Notes under the pieces: generated by a model | Database searches by the model: none | Seen by the model: the letters and a program-made list of their open reading frames with translations, nothing else | What the model was told of the DNA's origin: nothing | Translations under genes and position numbers: made by a program | Part shown: piece by piece, positions 23,751 to 33,936 of the stretch | How positions within the stretch are numbered: the first letter of the stretch is position 1 | Layout of the letters: the number at the start of each line of letters is the position of its first letter | From: Branchinecta lynchi | Lineage: Eukaryota > Arthropoda > Branchiopoda > Anostraca > Branchinectidae | Assembly: GCA_023053575.1 (NCBI GenBank) | Contig: JAKZAP010000001.1 | Coordinates: forward strand, 14,586,849 to 14,650,848 | DNA length: 64,000 nucleotides | Direction: 5' to 3'

Positions 23751-23800
23751 TTTGAGCCTGAAGAGGACCCTTGCCAAGAAGGGCCGAAATATAGCTCGAA
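23751..23800 (+). ncRNA. Hammerhead ribozyme motif (best copy)
   Basis: The segment folds as a minimal hammerhead. Helix I is TTTGAGC (23751-23757) with GCTCGAA (23794-23800), 7 pairs including one U-G. The catalytic core CTGAAGA (CUGANGA, 23758-23764) is followed by helix II: GG + CCCTT (23765-66, 23768-72) with AAGGG + CC (23779-85), one bulged A at 23767 and a 6-nt loop. The second core strand GAAA (23786-23789) leads into a 2-bp helix III with no loop (A89-U92, U90-A91), and A at 23793 occupies the cleavage position (H17). Known metazoan hammerheads of this kind sit in Penelope-like element terminal repeats and retrozymes and usually have C-G where this one has U-A (GAAAC|GUC). Cleavage is predicted after 23793, probably in a dimeric fold because helix III is so short. 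Confidence 0.6.
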
Positions 23801-23929
23801 TAAAATGTAGCTGGCTTATCCGTTTTGCACCGTCAAATATGATTCGCAGTCAGCTTGGGCGAAGGAACATCTGACTTATCCTTTATGTTTGATATTGCAA
23901 AACGGATACGTCAGCTGGATTTTATTGGA

Positions 23930-23978
23930 GTTAAATTTCGACCCTTCTTGGCAAGGGTCCTCTTCAGGCTCAAAACCG
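23930..23978 (-). ncRNA. Hammerhead-like motif, inverted copy
   Basis: On the minus strand GAGC (23971-23968) is followed by an intact CTGAAGA core (23967-23961), helix II GG(A)CCCTT/AAGGG(U)C with one G-U pair, and GAAA (23939-23936). Helix III reads UU/UA, leaving one U-U mismatch, and helix I has one C-A mismatch against ACUC. This is a slightly decayed copy, in opposite orientation to the copies on both sides. Confidence 0.42.
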
Positions 23979-24051
23979 CTCAAGTTGGAAAAAGAACTTG
24001 TGGGAAAAACACACAAGTTCCACAAAAGTTCGTGTTTCCAACTTGGGCGGT

Positions 24052-24101
24052 TTTGAGCCTGACCAGGACCCTTGCCAAGAAGGGCCGAAATATATCTCCA
24101 A
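24052..24101 (+). ncRNA. Hammerhead-like motif with a broken core
   Basis: This copy has the same repeat context and an intact helix II, but the core is CTGACCA (24059-24065), so the invariant G8 is C and catalysis is unlikely. GAAA is at 24087-24090. Together with 23751-23800 and the inverted copy it forms a three-copy cluster in + / - / + order. Confidence 0.4.
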
Positions 24102-24400
24102 TAAAACTCAGCTGACGTATCCGTTTTGCACTACCAAATGATTCGCAGTCGGCTTCGGCTGAAGGAATGTTTATCCGTTATGAATCATTTTTTTGTACTT
24201 AGTGTATTTTTTCTTCTCTTTCCTGTCCCTCACCCCGTCTATATCTCGCAGTGGTCTGAAATAGAATTCCCGACCGTCGGAACTGAGATGGTTTCTATCT
24301 TCCAAGCCCTAGCAATTTCCGTTTCCAGGACCCGTGTTTCCTCTAAGGAAGAAGATGAGATCGATTTGGCAAACTGTAAAATTTGACGTTAGCAACTCAC

Positions 24401-24494
24401 CTTTCCACACCCTCTTGCGTTGGCATTGCGCAGAGCTCCCAAGCAGGCTTGCCTGTATTCCCGCTCTAACTGTTTGCACTGCTGCTCGATTCGG
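24401..24494 (-). CDS. Internal coiled-coil exon of the same split gene
   Basis: The acceptor ttctttattgcag (AG at 24495-24496) and the donor AAAG|GTGAGT (24395-24400) are both close to consensus. The 94-nt exon supplies the last base of the Ser codon begun in exon 32305-32447, then 31 codons (RIEQQCKQLEREYRQACLGA..., ending ...NARGCGK), and ends in phase 0. The first half continues the charged helical pattern of the preceding exon. The second half, with GALRNANARGCGK, looks like the end of the helix. The other two frames contain stops. The flanking introns are about 7.8 kb and 6.2 kb and contain repeats only. Confidence 0.7.
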
Positions 24495-26645
24495 CTGCAA
24501 TAAAGAACGGAAAATCACAATCTCTTAAAAATCCGTTTGTTCTGTTGGTTTTTGTTGTACTATTGTTATATCCATTGTTCATTGTTTATTTCTCTTTTTT
24601 ACTCTACTATCTTCACATTGTTTTTGTGCAGCGGGTTACAAACAAAATTAGCATTATTATCATATCTAAAACTTCATAGCAGTCAGCGGACAGTAATGAC
24701 CCTAAATAAAGGGGAGTGGATGGTAAGTGGAACAATAAAGTTATGAACGACTTGTTGTGGGTCCTTGGAGTAACCTAATAGATCAAAAATACCCGGCATT
24801 AGTCAGGTCCCTTGACTCCAATCTGCCGCTGAAACATCGGAGTCGTCTGGTGACCGAGGTGGAAAACAAGCTAGATGATACATTTGCTCAGTCAAGGAAA
24901 TAAAAGTTATTCGCTTTATTTGCTAATAGTTATTCAGTTATTCGCTCCTCCTAAATTAGTCAGATCTTCCCCACCGCAATGCGCGCAGTTCTGATGCTGT
25001 GATTGGCTCTTTCCGATTCACCTCGAACTTTTTTAAGTTATTCTTTTGACATGGCACATCATATACCCCCTTTATTTGGCCCCGCAGATTCGGAGTCGTC
25101 TGGTGATCTGAGGCGGAAAACAAGCTAAGAACTTTGGCGGTTCCGCTATTAGTTATGCTGTGTACATAGTCAATTTTAAGACCAAATCGATTGTTAATAT
25201 GTCCAAAGACGAGAGCGCAATTAGTTTGCGGTAACACCTATGCGACACATAGTGAAAAGGGAAGAAACTAATCAGAGGAAGGGTAAATCAAGAGCAGATC
25301 TTGATTTATCGCCGAAGAAGTGAAAAAAAGGACACACCTCTAGCAAGGCGGATACAAAAGATAAACAAAAGAAAGAAAAAGCGGCTTACTGCAGAGTGAA
25401 AGAAAGAAAAGTTCTTGCTTCGTAAAAAAGTTTCTGGCAAATGCCAACTTTCCCGAAAATTGTAACAACAGAAGTTGGGGAACACTTTTGGGAACTTCCG
25501 GATTGTTATATAACAAATCTAGTCCTCTTCTTGAACTTTCTTCTTTTTTCACCTCTAGTCGCTCTGGGTGATATATAGCTTTGTTTCTTCTTACTCAACT
25601 CTACATCCTTACAACAAATTGAAGATATCCAAAGAAAGACAGTATATCCGCTTCAGCAGATCCCCTAGAATTGATGCGAAAACAAAGCTGTGCTTCTTGC
25701 TCCGTCCCAGCGATCCCTTGGCAATTAGAGTGCATACAATAAATCTAGTCTTAAGGGGGGATGGAGACGCTCAAGAAGCAAAAGTAGGTGGGAATCAGTA
25801 GTGTGGTTTTCAACTTGGCAACGATAACAGACAACTCACCATGCAATCGCACAGGAATCAACAAATTACAGTAGAGGTATGCTTATGTGAACGTTGCCTA
25901 ACAGTTAACGGTCGCCGAAGAGAAACTAAAATCAGGCATTTTTTACTACAAAATACTTGCCAAAACTTTTGTTCCGTTCGCGTTTTTATCACTTTTTGAA
26001 TATTTTGCTGTTACTAACGGTGTTAGTGACTTACTGCCATCTGGTTTTCCTTTCACAACTTGAATACTTTTGCCAGGAGGAACCCATGTTCAGCCGAGAA
26101 GATGGCGGTTCGAACAGAACGAACGCCTCAAATAGAAGAACAAACACATTTGTAAATTCGACGTAAAATAACATTAATCTGAATTTCTACTCAAAAGGTT
26201 GTGCCAGGATAATCCTGAAATAGTTGGCTATGAGCTGATAGCAAGTTCGTTATTTTTCCTTTCCATTTGACTGTTTTTAAGCAAGTAACAAAGCCAGGGT
26301 AGTGAAACAGTTAGAGAGGTCTTCAAATAGGCATACATCTATTGTACATGCAGGTGCTACAAGGTAGGACTGCCCTCGATTTTATGACAATTACTGACGG
26401 TTCCACCACAGTTAGTGATGATTCGGCAGAGTCCACTGACAAAACACGAGAATCTTGTACGGTCAGAAACACCGAGACATGTATTTTTCTGGGAACTAGC
26501 CCCATTCACCGTTGTACCGTGATGGACACCAGATACCGAACCTGATATCCTCGCCCGCTGCCGGGCGTACAGTGCGTGGTTGTAGAACATTTCATGCTCC
26601 TTTCCCAGGATCGCTCCCGGCCTCGCATAAAAACATATACCACCA
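24495..26645. other. Unassigned intron sequence
   Basis: A T-rich segment ending gtgcagcgggttacaaacaaaattagcattattatc (24537-24660) resembles a LINE 3' tail. A tandem echo (cggagtcgtctggtgaccgaggtggaaaacaagcta at 24838 and cggagtcgtctggtgatctgaggcggaaaacaagct at 25090) marks a diverged duplication. No gene is recognised. Confidence 0.35.
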
Positions 26646-27160
26646 TAGTGTTGCCCCTTACACCACATTTCGCGGTACAATGCCCTGATTCTGGGGAATT
26701 ATCGCATACAATTTTGATTCTACTGCATACCGCAATTATACCGCGCAATGATGAGACGGGAACCCCAGCGTTGGTGAATTCGATTTCATAATACAAGAGG
26801 ATAGATGTTAAGATGTGGAGAACAGCAAAATGTCAGAGCCAACCATAACAAATCCATTTTACCAGGATATAGTTGTTTTTATAAATCTTGTTGCGATGGT
26901 TAAGCTTGGACTAAAAAATGAGGTCCAGGTACCGCAAATGCGCTAGCTAGCACATGTTTTCTCGCATTTATGGTAGACTTTAGCGAATTTCGCTCGAGAG
27001 AATTAACATACCGCTTCAGAAATGTCAAATTCATACTGAAGGAACGATTTGACACATATTCTCGCAAACATACAGAATTTGCGTCTTTCCTAGCATACCG
27101 CAAACTTTAACGCATTTTGATTGGGGGATACCGCAGAAATACCGCGCTTTCAAGAGGCCT
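26646..27160. mobile_element. Degraded hAT relative of the 53370-55083 element
   Basis: tagtgttgcccctta..cacatttcgcggtacaatgccctgattc matches the left end of 53370-55083, and acgcattttgattgggggataccgcagaaataccgc matches its right end (near 54990). Here the middle is not invaded by family 2. The terminal cagtgttgcca is mutated, and the right end is lost after 27160. Confidence 0.45.
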
Positions 27161-28225
27161 GTACACTGTATGTATACCACATCTGAACACTGTACACCAC
27201 TTCTACAAAAGCATAACTATTCCCAGAGCCCAACCATTTGTGAGTCAACTTACAGCCTGAAGAGGACCCGTGCCAATATCGCTGGAAGAAATCTCAGCTG
27301 ACTTATTATCGCCATCAACAAACAAGAAAAGCCTCAGAAAATCTGCAGATAGATTTAACCAGAAGGCCTAGTTACCCACTATTTCTTACAGAACCGCGCC
27401 AATCAAAGAGTCTAGAGGCGTATTCTCGCTGTTCCCCGAGGAGTCCCCGCGTTTTTGTTTGTCCCGGGGACTCACTCCCCGAATTCTCGTGAGTCCCCAC
27501 GAACGGGGAAAGATCCGATTATCATCTTCATCATCAGAAAGGACTCCCTTTCAGATTTGTTGCGATGGTTAAGCTTGGACTAAAAAATGAGGTCCAGGTA
27601 CCGCAAATGCGCTAGCTAGCACATGTTTTCTCGCATTTATGGTAGACTTTAGCGAATTTCGCTCGAGAGAATTAACATACCGCTTCAGAAATGTCAAATT
27701 CATACTGAAGGAACGATTTGACACATATTCTCGCAAACATACAGAATTTGCGTCTTTCCTAGCATACCGCAAACTTTAACGCATTTTGATTGGGGGATAC
27801 CGCAGAAATACCGCGCTTTCAAGAGGCCTGTACACTGTATGTATACCACATCTGAACACTGTACACCACTTCTACAAAAGAATAACTATTCCCAGAGCCC
27901 AACCATTTGTGAGTCAACTTACAGCCTGAAGAGGACCCTTGCCAATATCGCTGGAAGAAATCTCAGCTGACTTATTATCGCCATCAACAAACAAGAAAAG
28001 CCTCAGAAAATCTGCAGATAGATTTAACCAGAAGGCCTAGTTACCCACTATTTCTTACAGAACCGCGCCAATCAAAGAGTCTAGAGGCGTATTCTCGCTG
28101 TTCCCCGAGGAGTCCCCGCGTTTTTGTTTGTCCCGGGGACTCACTCCCCGAATTCTCGTGAGTCCCCACGAACGGGGAAAGATCCGATTATCATCTTCAT
28201 CATCAGAAAGGACTCCCTTTCAGAT
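26888..28225. repeat. Nearly identical 669-bp tandem duplication
   Basis: Units 26888-27556 and 27557-28225 are head-to-tail with a 3-bp ttg microhomology at the joint. I noted only two differences (aagcataac/aagaataac; gacccgtgcc/gacccttgcc). The unit contains the right part of the degraded hAT, a deleted hammerhead repeat and the first 140 bp of a family 3 MITE, so the MITE's left end occurs twice. It is either a recent duplication or an assembly artefact. Confidence 0.75.
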
Positions 28226-28480
28226 TTGGAGGGGAATCAATTTTTGCTGGTGTTGGTGCAATGTAAAAAAATAAAAACAATCAGAATAAAGAAACCAAAA
28301 ATAAAATGGATCCAGACTAATTTCGTCAGTTGCATACTTTTTTTCGAACAAAACCCATTTTGGAAGCATTCCCCGTGTTCTCTTTGTTTTCCGTACGCGG
28401 AGTCCGCGTGGACCGACTCCTACTCTCGCCGTTCCCTTTGATTCCCCGAGGAGTCCTCGGGGAACGACGAGAATACGCCT
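28085..28480 (+). mobile_element. Family 3 MITE, 396 bp (complete)
   Basis: AGGCGTATTCTCGCTGTTCC..., ending ...GGAACGACGAGAATACGCCT, gives long inverted termini, flanked by TAG on both sides (28082-28084, 28481-28483). The interior holds tcatcatcagaaaggactccctttcag, an AT-rich centre and tacgcggagtccgcgtgga. The 3-bp duplication suits PIF/Harbinger-type transposition. Confidence 0.7.
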
Positions 28481-28483
28481 TAG

Positions 28484-31004
28484 GTGAGTTCATCTGGCTC
28501 ATAAAGAAGAACGTAACTGCAAATCTTCTGCAGAAGAAGTAGAATGCCAATGAACCCACACAATAATGAATTGGAGACAACTGTAGCTTAAGCTGAGCAA
28601 CTTATCAGGACTTGTTTACTAGTCAACCGCTAGATGCCTCTAATGTCTAAGTCAAGGACCTCTTTTATGCCTTGGACAGACGAGTCGGCTGATAACGGAC
28701 TGGTATTCACGCCAGGATTTCAGGACCATCATCACTTCCGTACATGATGGTGATAATGGTTGTAAACTTGATGATGAAATGTAATAAAATCAGACGAGAA
28801 ACCCTGATCGTCTGCCCTCAGCAGTGGCTTAGTCGGCGCTCTGGGAGGAATCATGTGCTCCGTACTGGGTTAGCTTGCCTGCTGCTGTTACTGATACATG
28901 CTTTTGCTTAACAAGATAGAGGAGGGGCTTCCAACAGCATAACTCAGAACCGATCCTTCCTAAGAAGCATGTTTTATTGGTACACAAAACTCTGGAACCC
29001 CACACCATAAAATCCTAGACGTTCCTTGACAGCTTTATGAAGACAGCCATTTGGAACTGAGGACAAGTTCACTTGCTTCCCTTGGGGTACACAGTCACGG
29101 GCTTGTTAGTATAAGCCAAGTAATTTTACAATGACACTGATTCTGTCCAGTTAAAGGACCCCTGCTAGCAATTATACTTATTCCCGCTTATTCATTCAGT
29201 TTTCTGTTGCCTTACTTCTCCTTAAAGCACGAGTCACAGCGGATACACTTAATATTCGAAAATCCGTGACGGGTTTTAGAAGATTACTGACCGGCCGTGG
29301 CTGTTTCCAGCCTCGCGAAGCCCCGCTAGCTTCGATAAGAAACAGGGAAAACAAGCATAACCGGTGAGCTTCCCGGAAGCGATTCGTGGGAGCTTGATCC
29401 GCCTCGAAAAGCGCGTGATACGGAAAGTGTGACAACCAGAATACCGACGTTAAAGGTAGATAAACGTTACACAGGAAGTTCGGAGTCTCGGGAATGAGGT
29501 AGGAACCACTTCCATAACTGCATTCATTAATTCTTAAGCCCAGAGATCCAAATTTCACATATCACATTTAAGCCCACTAACGATACCTCACTAATATTTG
29601 CACTTACCACGATTCACTTTTTTCCATGAGCATTTTGCTCCCGAAGGGTGTTCGCGGATCGTGCTATTGACGCGTAAAACCGATTATTTGAATTTTGCAG
29701 AGTTTTTGCTAAAAGTGAATGGGCCTGGGAAAAGGCTTAAAAAAGCTAAAACCGTGGAAATTCTTTAAAAGCGGAGCCTAGTTTACAGTATTCAAGTAGT
29801 TTTGTATATTGCACAAAGTAAATAGTGCGAGGTGTGCTTTCATCAGTAAGATAGAGACGACTGTTTTTTATTTCCTCCTTTTCGTAGAATATAAAACCTA
29901 GCTTATTACAATCTAGTCCGCTGGAACGATTAACCAATCCAATCAATTTATAAGTTACGTTTCCATATGAAGGCTAGTAAGTGAGTCGAGTTTGATGATA
30001 GATCGCCATGGCTGGAGGACGATCGGCGACAAATAGACACACGACGGTATTATGAATCAGCTGCCAGACGGGACTGACAGACGCACATCCTCTCCACAAA
30101 AAACTGCAGGGCCAAATGCCACCAAGAGAGTGTTGTCTGAGGCGGCGAAAATGTGAGGTGGCCGATAAAAAATTAACGAATTAGTCTTAGCGTCAATTAA
30201 GTCTGCCAAAACCAACACCGGCAGAGGTTCATTGAGCCGAAAAAGATTTTCAAGAGAACGTCAATCACCCGTTTCTTTAAGGGGATGGGAAGATAAGCGG
30301 ATCCCAGCTGCAAAATGAAAAAACAACGTGATTGTGAGAAAGTAAAGCCAGGATGACGAAATATCACAGTTTAAGGAATAGCCTACTCTGTTTAATGACT
30401 TAATTGATAGCTTTACATCTTTCTTTTATTTTACCTTCTATCTTTTATCTGAAAACTTTCACTGTTTCAATCCAGTTTTAATTGACCATCGTTTTCCGAT
30501 CTTTAAACCAATTATTCCCGAGTGAAAACAATCTATCAAAACTTTCAATCTTTCACCCTAGCGACTTTCATCTAGGAATGAAAGGGATTATGTATGTAGA
30601 TGCTTAATCTATTATTTTGTATCAATGACGTTTAAGCCTTCACGCAAAAACTTCCTTTTGTTCGTATTCAGGAGTGTAATTACTGATCCAAGAGAAGGAT
30701 CGTCATAATAACCTTCCTTCCCTTATGTTATATTAAAGTAGAACTGACGGCCTAAACTAATGTTGCTGTTTTTCTCATTAATCTGCTTTGTCATCTGTTT
30801 CGTTAACTGTCCATTTGGACTTCCATGTGAGGTAGCAATCAAAGCTGTTAGTCAACATATCATGATCACTTAGCGCAGCGAATGCACTGTTAAAAGTGCG
30901 TAATGGCACTTGACAGGTTGCATATGTAATCCCTCGAATCTGGAAATTAAAATAATATCACGACGGGAAAACTTTTTGTTATCGGTTTGGCTTAGCCTAG
31001 CTAT
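28484..31004. other. Unassigned intron sequence around the 29.2-29.6 kb ORF
   Basis: Only the 120-codon ORF at 29196-29558 stands out. A segment near 28745-28820 (ttgatgatgaaat.. ccctgatcgt) echoes 21415-21460. The motif aagtaaatagtgcgaggtgtgctttc near 29815 matches 19110-19135 (gagtaaatagtgcgaggtgtcctttaa), a further short dispersed repeat. Confidence 0.35.
29196..29558 (-). CDS. Unassigned 120-codon ORF
   Basis: This is the longest open frame outside the repeats on the minus strand apart from chance-length ones. It contains Arg/Pro/Ser-rich sequence (ADQAPTNRFREAHRLCLF, GWKQPRPVSNLL) and a possible donor GAA|GTAAGG near its 3' end. Its end phase does not fit between the split-gene exons at 32.3 and 24.4 kb, so it is not part of that gene as modelled. 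The GC content is higher than that of the surrounding sequence. It may be a conserved non-coding or RNA segment rather than protein. I do not recognise it. Confidence 0.18.
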   Translation of the reverse strand: MKFGSLGLRINECSYGSGSYLIPETPNFLCNVYLPLTSVFWLSHFPYHALFEADQAPTNRFREAHRLCLFSLFLIEASGASRGWKQPRPVSNLLKPVTDFRILSVSAVTRALRRSKATEN

Positions 31005-31410
31005 AGGCGTATTCTCGCCGTTCCCCGAGGACTCCACTTGAGGAGTTCTCGCATTTTTTGTTACTCCCGGGAACTCACTCCCAGTATTCTCGCGAGTCCC
31101 CACGGACGGGGAATGCTCCGATTATCATCACCATCATCAAAAAGGACTCCCTTTCAGATTCGGAGGGGAATCAATTTTTGATGGTGTTGGTGCACTGTAA
31201 AATTAATTAAAAACAATCAGAATAAATAAAACCAAAAATAAAGTGGATCCAGACTAATTTCGTCAACTGCATGTTGTTTTTTTTTAACAAAATTCATTTT
31301 GGAAGCATTCTCGGCGTTCTCTCTGTTTCTGTACGCGGAGTCCGCGCGGAGTGACTACCTCTATTCTCACCGTTCCCTTCCACTCCTCGGGGAACGGCGA
31401 GAACCCGCCT
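31005..31410 (+). mobile_element. Family 3 MITE, 406 bp
   Basis: AGGCGTATTCTCGCCGTTCC..., ending ...GGCGAGAACCCGCCT, with TAT on both sides (31002-31004, 31411-31413). The internal order is the same as in 28085-28480. Confidence 0.7.
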
Positions 31411-31413
31411 TAT

Positions 31414-32298
31414 GACCTTTCACTGCGTAGCGCCGTGTGTGCCATTCGATCAGGCGTGTTTTACTCCTCTTGGAAGTCCACTTATGCGTCATCCCAAAAG
31501 AGACACCAGGAGCGCCGCATTCAACTGACTAAATCCCTATGTTGTACTGATTAAGTTACCATGATTAAGTCGTACTCCATGATAAGTTGTACTATTTAAT
31601 TTTATCTTCTGGTCATCGCGCCTGCTCTCGGCCATGAAGCTATGTAAAAGTATTTGTTTTCATTATTTGCAATTAAATGAACCTGAACCTAAATCAAACG
31701 CGCTACCTAGCGGGCAAGTATTAGTCCGCACAGAAGAATTGCCGCCAGATGCCAGAAGATGCGCATGATTCTGATTGGCAGAAGTAACAGCTTCTCGAGT
31801 TCCTGGAACAGATTATTTCGCACCTAAAGGACGCTTTTGAACTGATAAATCACGTTAATGGTGATTACTTGAATTGGTGCGCAAAAACTCCTTTTCTATG
31901 GAAGTGACGAAGCAGGTCGGAAGCACTTTGGAATTACGGAAGAAACAAAAACGAGGCTCTGGGCTGAAACTGATCATGAAGTGCTTCAAAACATTTTTCG
32001 CTGACAAATAATTCCGCAAAACATAATACTTTGTGGCTATTAGTTCTTATTTTCTGTTACTACTCGTCCATTCAGGAAGGATGAGTCAGCAATTAATTAT
32101 TTCTTACTTATGCAAAACCTAACTTAAGCCGTTATGAATTTCATCCGTCGGATCACACGCAAGACCAGGGTATACCAAATTCCAACATATACGGTTAGAT
32201 CAACCGGAAGTTGAAAACAAAAAATAATCGCTGACGTCTTCCAGAGTGCAGAGTTGGACCCAAATGTTTCTGAAGAAAAGAAAAAAAATGATTTGCCT
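31414..32298. other. Unassigned intron sequence
   Basis: No repeat family or exon is recognised before the donor of exon 32305-32447. Confidence 0.25.
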
Positions 32299-32304
32299 AC
32301 TTAC

Positions 32305-32447
32305 GATATTGCTTGGGTTAGCTGCTGATGCTGCTTCTCCCTGACTTTCAGTGACGCAGCTTCGCAGATGATTTGAGAATTGTACTGAGCCTCGCGCTGC
32401 AGAACCAGGAGCTTCCTTCGCTCCCCTTCCAGGAGGAGATTGGTAAC
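32305..32447 (-). CDS. Internal coiled-coil exon of the same split gene
   Basis: On the minus strand the exon lies between an acceptor (cggttatccag, AG at 32448-32449) and a consensus ATC|GTAAGT donor (32299-32304). It has 143 nt, starts in phase 0 and ends in phase 2. It encodes 47 residues (VTNLLLEGERRKLLVLQR..., ending ...QHQQLTQAI) rich in Leu, Glu, Gln, Lys and Arg with no Pro or Gly after the first helical turns, as expected of an alpha-helical coiled coil. The start phase fits exon 59221-59316 and the end phase fits exon 24401-24494 (split Ser codon TC|C). The product is not recognised. A chance ORF would not be expected to have both a consensus donor and phase agreement on both sides. 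Confidence 0.7.
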
Positions 32448-32449
32448 CT

Positions 32450-32898
32450 GGATAACCGAAAACATTATTTCTCGATAACAAACCATTTATTCAGTGGGTA
32501 GTTATCAGTATGTGTATGAACATCCCTTGACTGGTTTTCTGACCAGCCAATTCAAGCTAGATTTTTGTTTGAAAATAGATTGAAAAATTATTTTTTGGAT
32601 AGTTAGATAAATGTGGAATATTTATTTGGAACTTTATTTAAGTTGAATTTCAATATTATTATTAGTGAATGAGGGTTGGGTTGGGTAGGGGGGGGGGGGG
32701 GGTAAAGAAAAAGAAATGATAAGGTTAAGACGAGAAATGTGTGTCATAGTATGTAATAGGTGATTAAAAGTTGTGCACTCCCGCACAGGACACGGTTGTG
32801 CCTTTCTTGGGAGCGTTCTGTTTGTTGTTTTGTTTAACGAATGCTGAAATTAAAATGAACTGAATCGAGTTTCTTCTCAAATTCTTGTGCATAGGCTA
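32450..32898. other. Intron sequence with 16-bp G run
   Basis: A G run at 32687-32702 is preceded by gggttgggttgggtag; no exon or bounded repeat was identified. Confidence 0.3.
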
Positions 32899-33068
32899 CA
32901 CTGTAAAAAAACAAATCTTGCAATATTTGCTACTGGGATTAATCTTGTCTCTACTGAGATAGATTGTCTCTAATTCGGATTAATCTTATCCCAGTAGAGA
33001 TAAGATTAATCCCGGTAGCAAATACTGCAGTTAACATTAATCTTTACCCGGAGAAACTTTTTACAGTG
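32899..33068 (+). mobile_element. Fold-back MITE, CACTGTAAAAA ends, 170 bp
   Basis: CACTGTAAAAA and TTTTTACAGTG ends are flanked by TA (32897-32898, 33069-33070). The interior is a long imperfect palindrome of gctactgggattaatctt / aagattaatccc(a/g)gtagc, so the whole element can form a hairpin. An inverted second copy lies at 33685-33855. Confidence 0.65.
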
Positions 33069-33184
33069 TACTACCGGAGCACGGTCGTAACCGAAGCAAC
33101 GCGTACACCTGTTGAAACCCCTCAATGTGATCTCGGAAGAGGCTGCGATTTATCCCATCCACGCACAAGGAGCGAAAACCCTAA

Positions 33185-33553
33185 AGCTACGTTTACACGG
33201 AGAGTATTTACCCGTACTCCGCGGGTATTTTTCCCCGCAACAGCAACAAATTCCCGGGTATTTTGGACTTCAATTTCGCGAACTTTTTACCCGAGGATTT
33301 GTTTGTCGAAGGGTATTCTTCGACGTCAGTAACAACAAAATCGGATTTTTGAGCAATAATTCTGATTACACCCATACAAGAAGTGACCCAAATGGACACA
33401 TGCTGGTGTCCATTGTAGAGAGATATCCTAAGCTTTACAACCTTGGAATCTATTGCCACAAGACAGTACTCTCCCTTGAAAAATACCCGAGTACCGTGTG
33501 AGCACTTTCCCCACTCGTCTCCGGGGAAAAATACCCGCAGTGTAAATGATCCT
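33185..33553. mobile_element. Fold-back MITE, GTTTACAC ends, 369 bp
   Basis: AGCTACGTTTACACGGAG and the mirrored GTGTAAATGATCCT ends, with inner gggtatttttccccg / cggggaaaaataccc, are flanked by TAA on both sides (33182-33184, 33554-33556). A 3-bp TAA duplication is typical of PIF/Harbinger MITEs. It sits exactly between the two CACTGTAAAAA MITEs. Confidence 0.65.
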
Positions 33554-33684
33554 TAAGAGTAGGGTCGAGCTAAGGACCTCTATGGATGTACTATTTGCTG
33601 TACAAGGGAGCCCAAGGTGCCACGGTACAAAACAAATACTAACTATGTAATTAATACAGAAAAGAGACCCATTTCGTAGTCCCA

Positions 33685-33855
33685 CACTGTAAAAAGTTTC
33701 TCCGAGTAAGGATCAAAGTTGACTGCAGTATTTGCTACTGGGATTAATCTTATCTCTACTGGGATAAGATTAATCCAAATTGGAGATAATCTTATCTCAA
33801 TAGAGACAAGATTAATCCCAGTAGCAAATCCTGCAAGATATTTTTTTTTACAGTG
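33685..33855 (-). mobile_element. Fold-back MITE, CACTGTAAAAA ends, inverted copy
   Basis: CACTGTAAAAAG...TTTTTACAGTG is flanked by CA (33683-33684, 33856-33857). It contains the same attaatcttatctctactggg palindrome as 32899-33068, in opposite orientation. Confidence 0.6.
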
Positions 33856-33936
33856 CACCTGTACGGACGCTGACAGATTTTTAATTGTTCCAAAAGATTC
33901 GCCACCAAGCAGCCCGTTTAACCAAGTTATCTCCTG

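Larger units (their letters stand above)
23742..24172. repeat. Cluster of three hammerhead-bearing repeats (+,-,+)
   Basis: Three copies of a repeat of about 125 bp: hammerhead core, then cagctgac(t/g)tatccgttttgca, then gattcgcagtcagcttgggctgaaggaat. They lie at 23742-23870 (+), 23872-23990 (-) and 24036-24172 (+). Solo tails of the same repeat occur at 8296-8320 and 55522-55550 (both inverted, with a doubled gctgactgcgaatca in the latter). Another deleted core is at 27250-27320, repeated at 27919-27989. The arrangement resembles the terminal repeats of Penelope-like elements, but no reverse transcriptase or GIY-YIG ORF is present. Confidence 0.5.
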
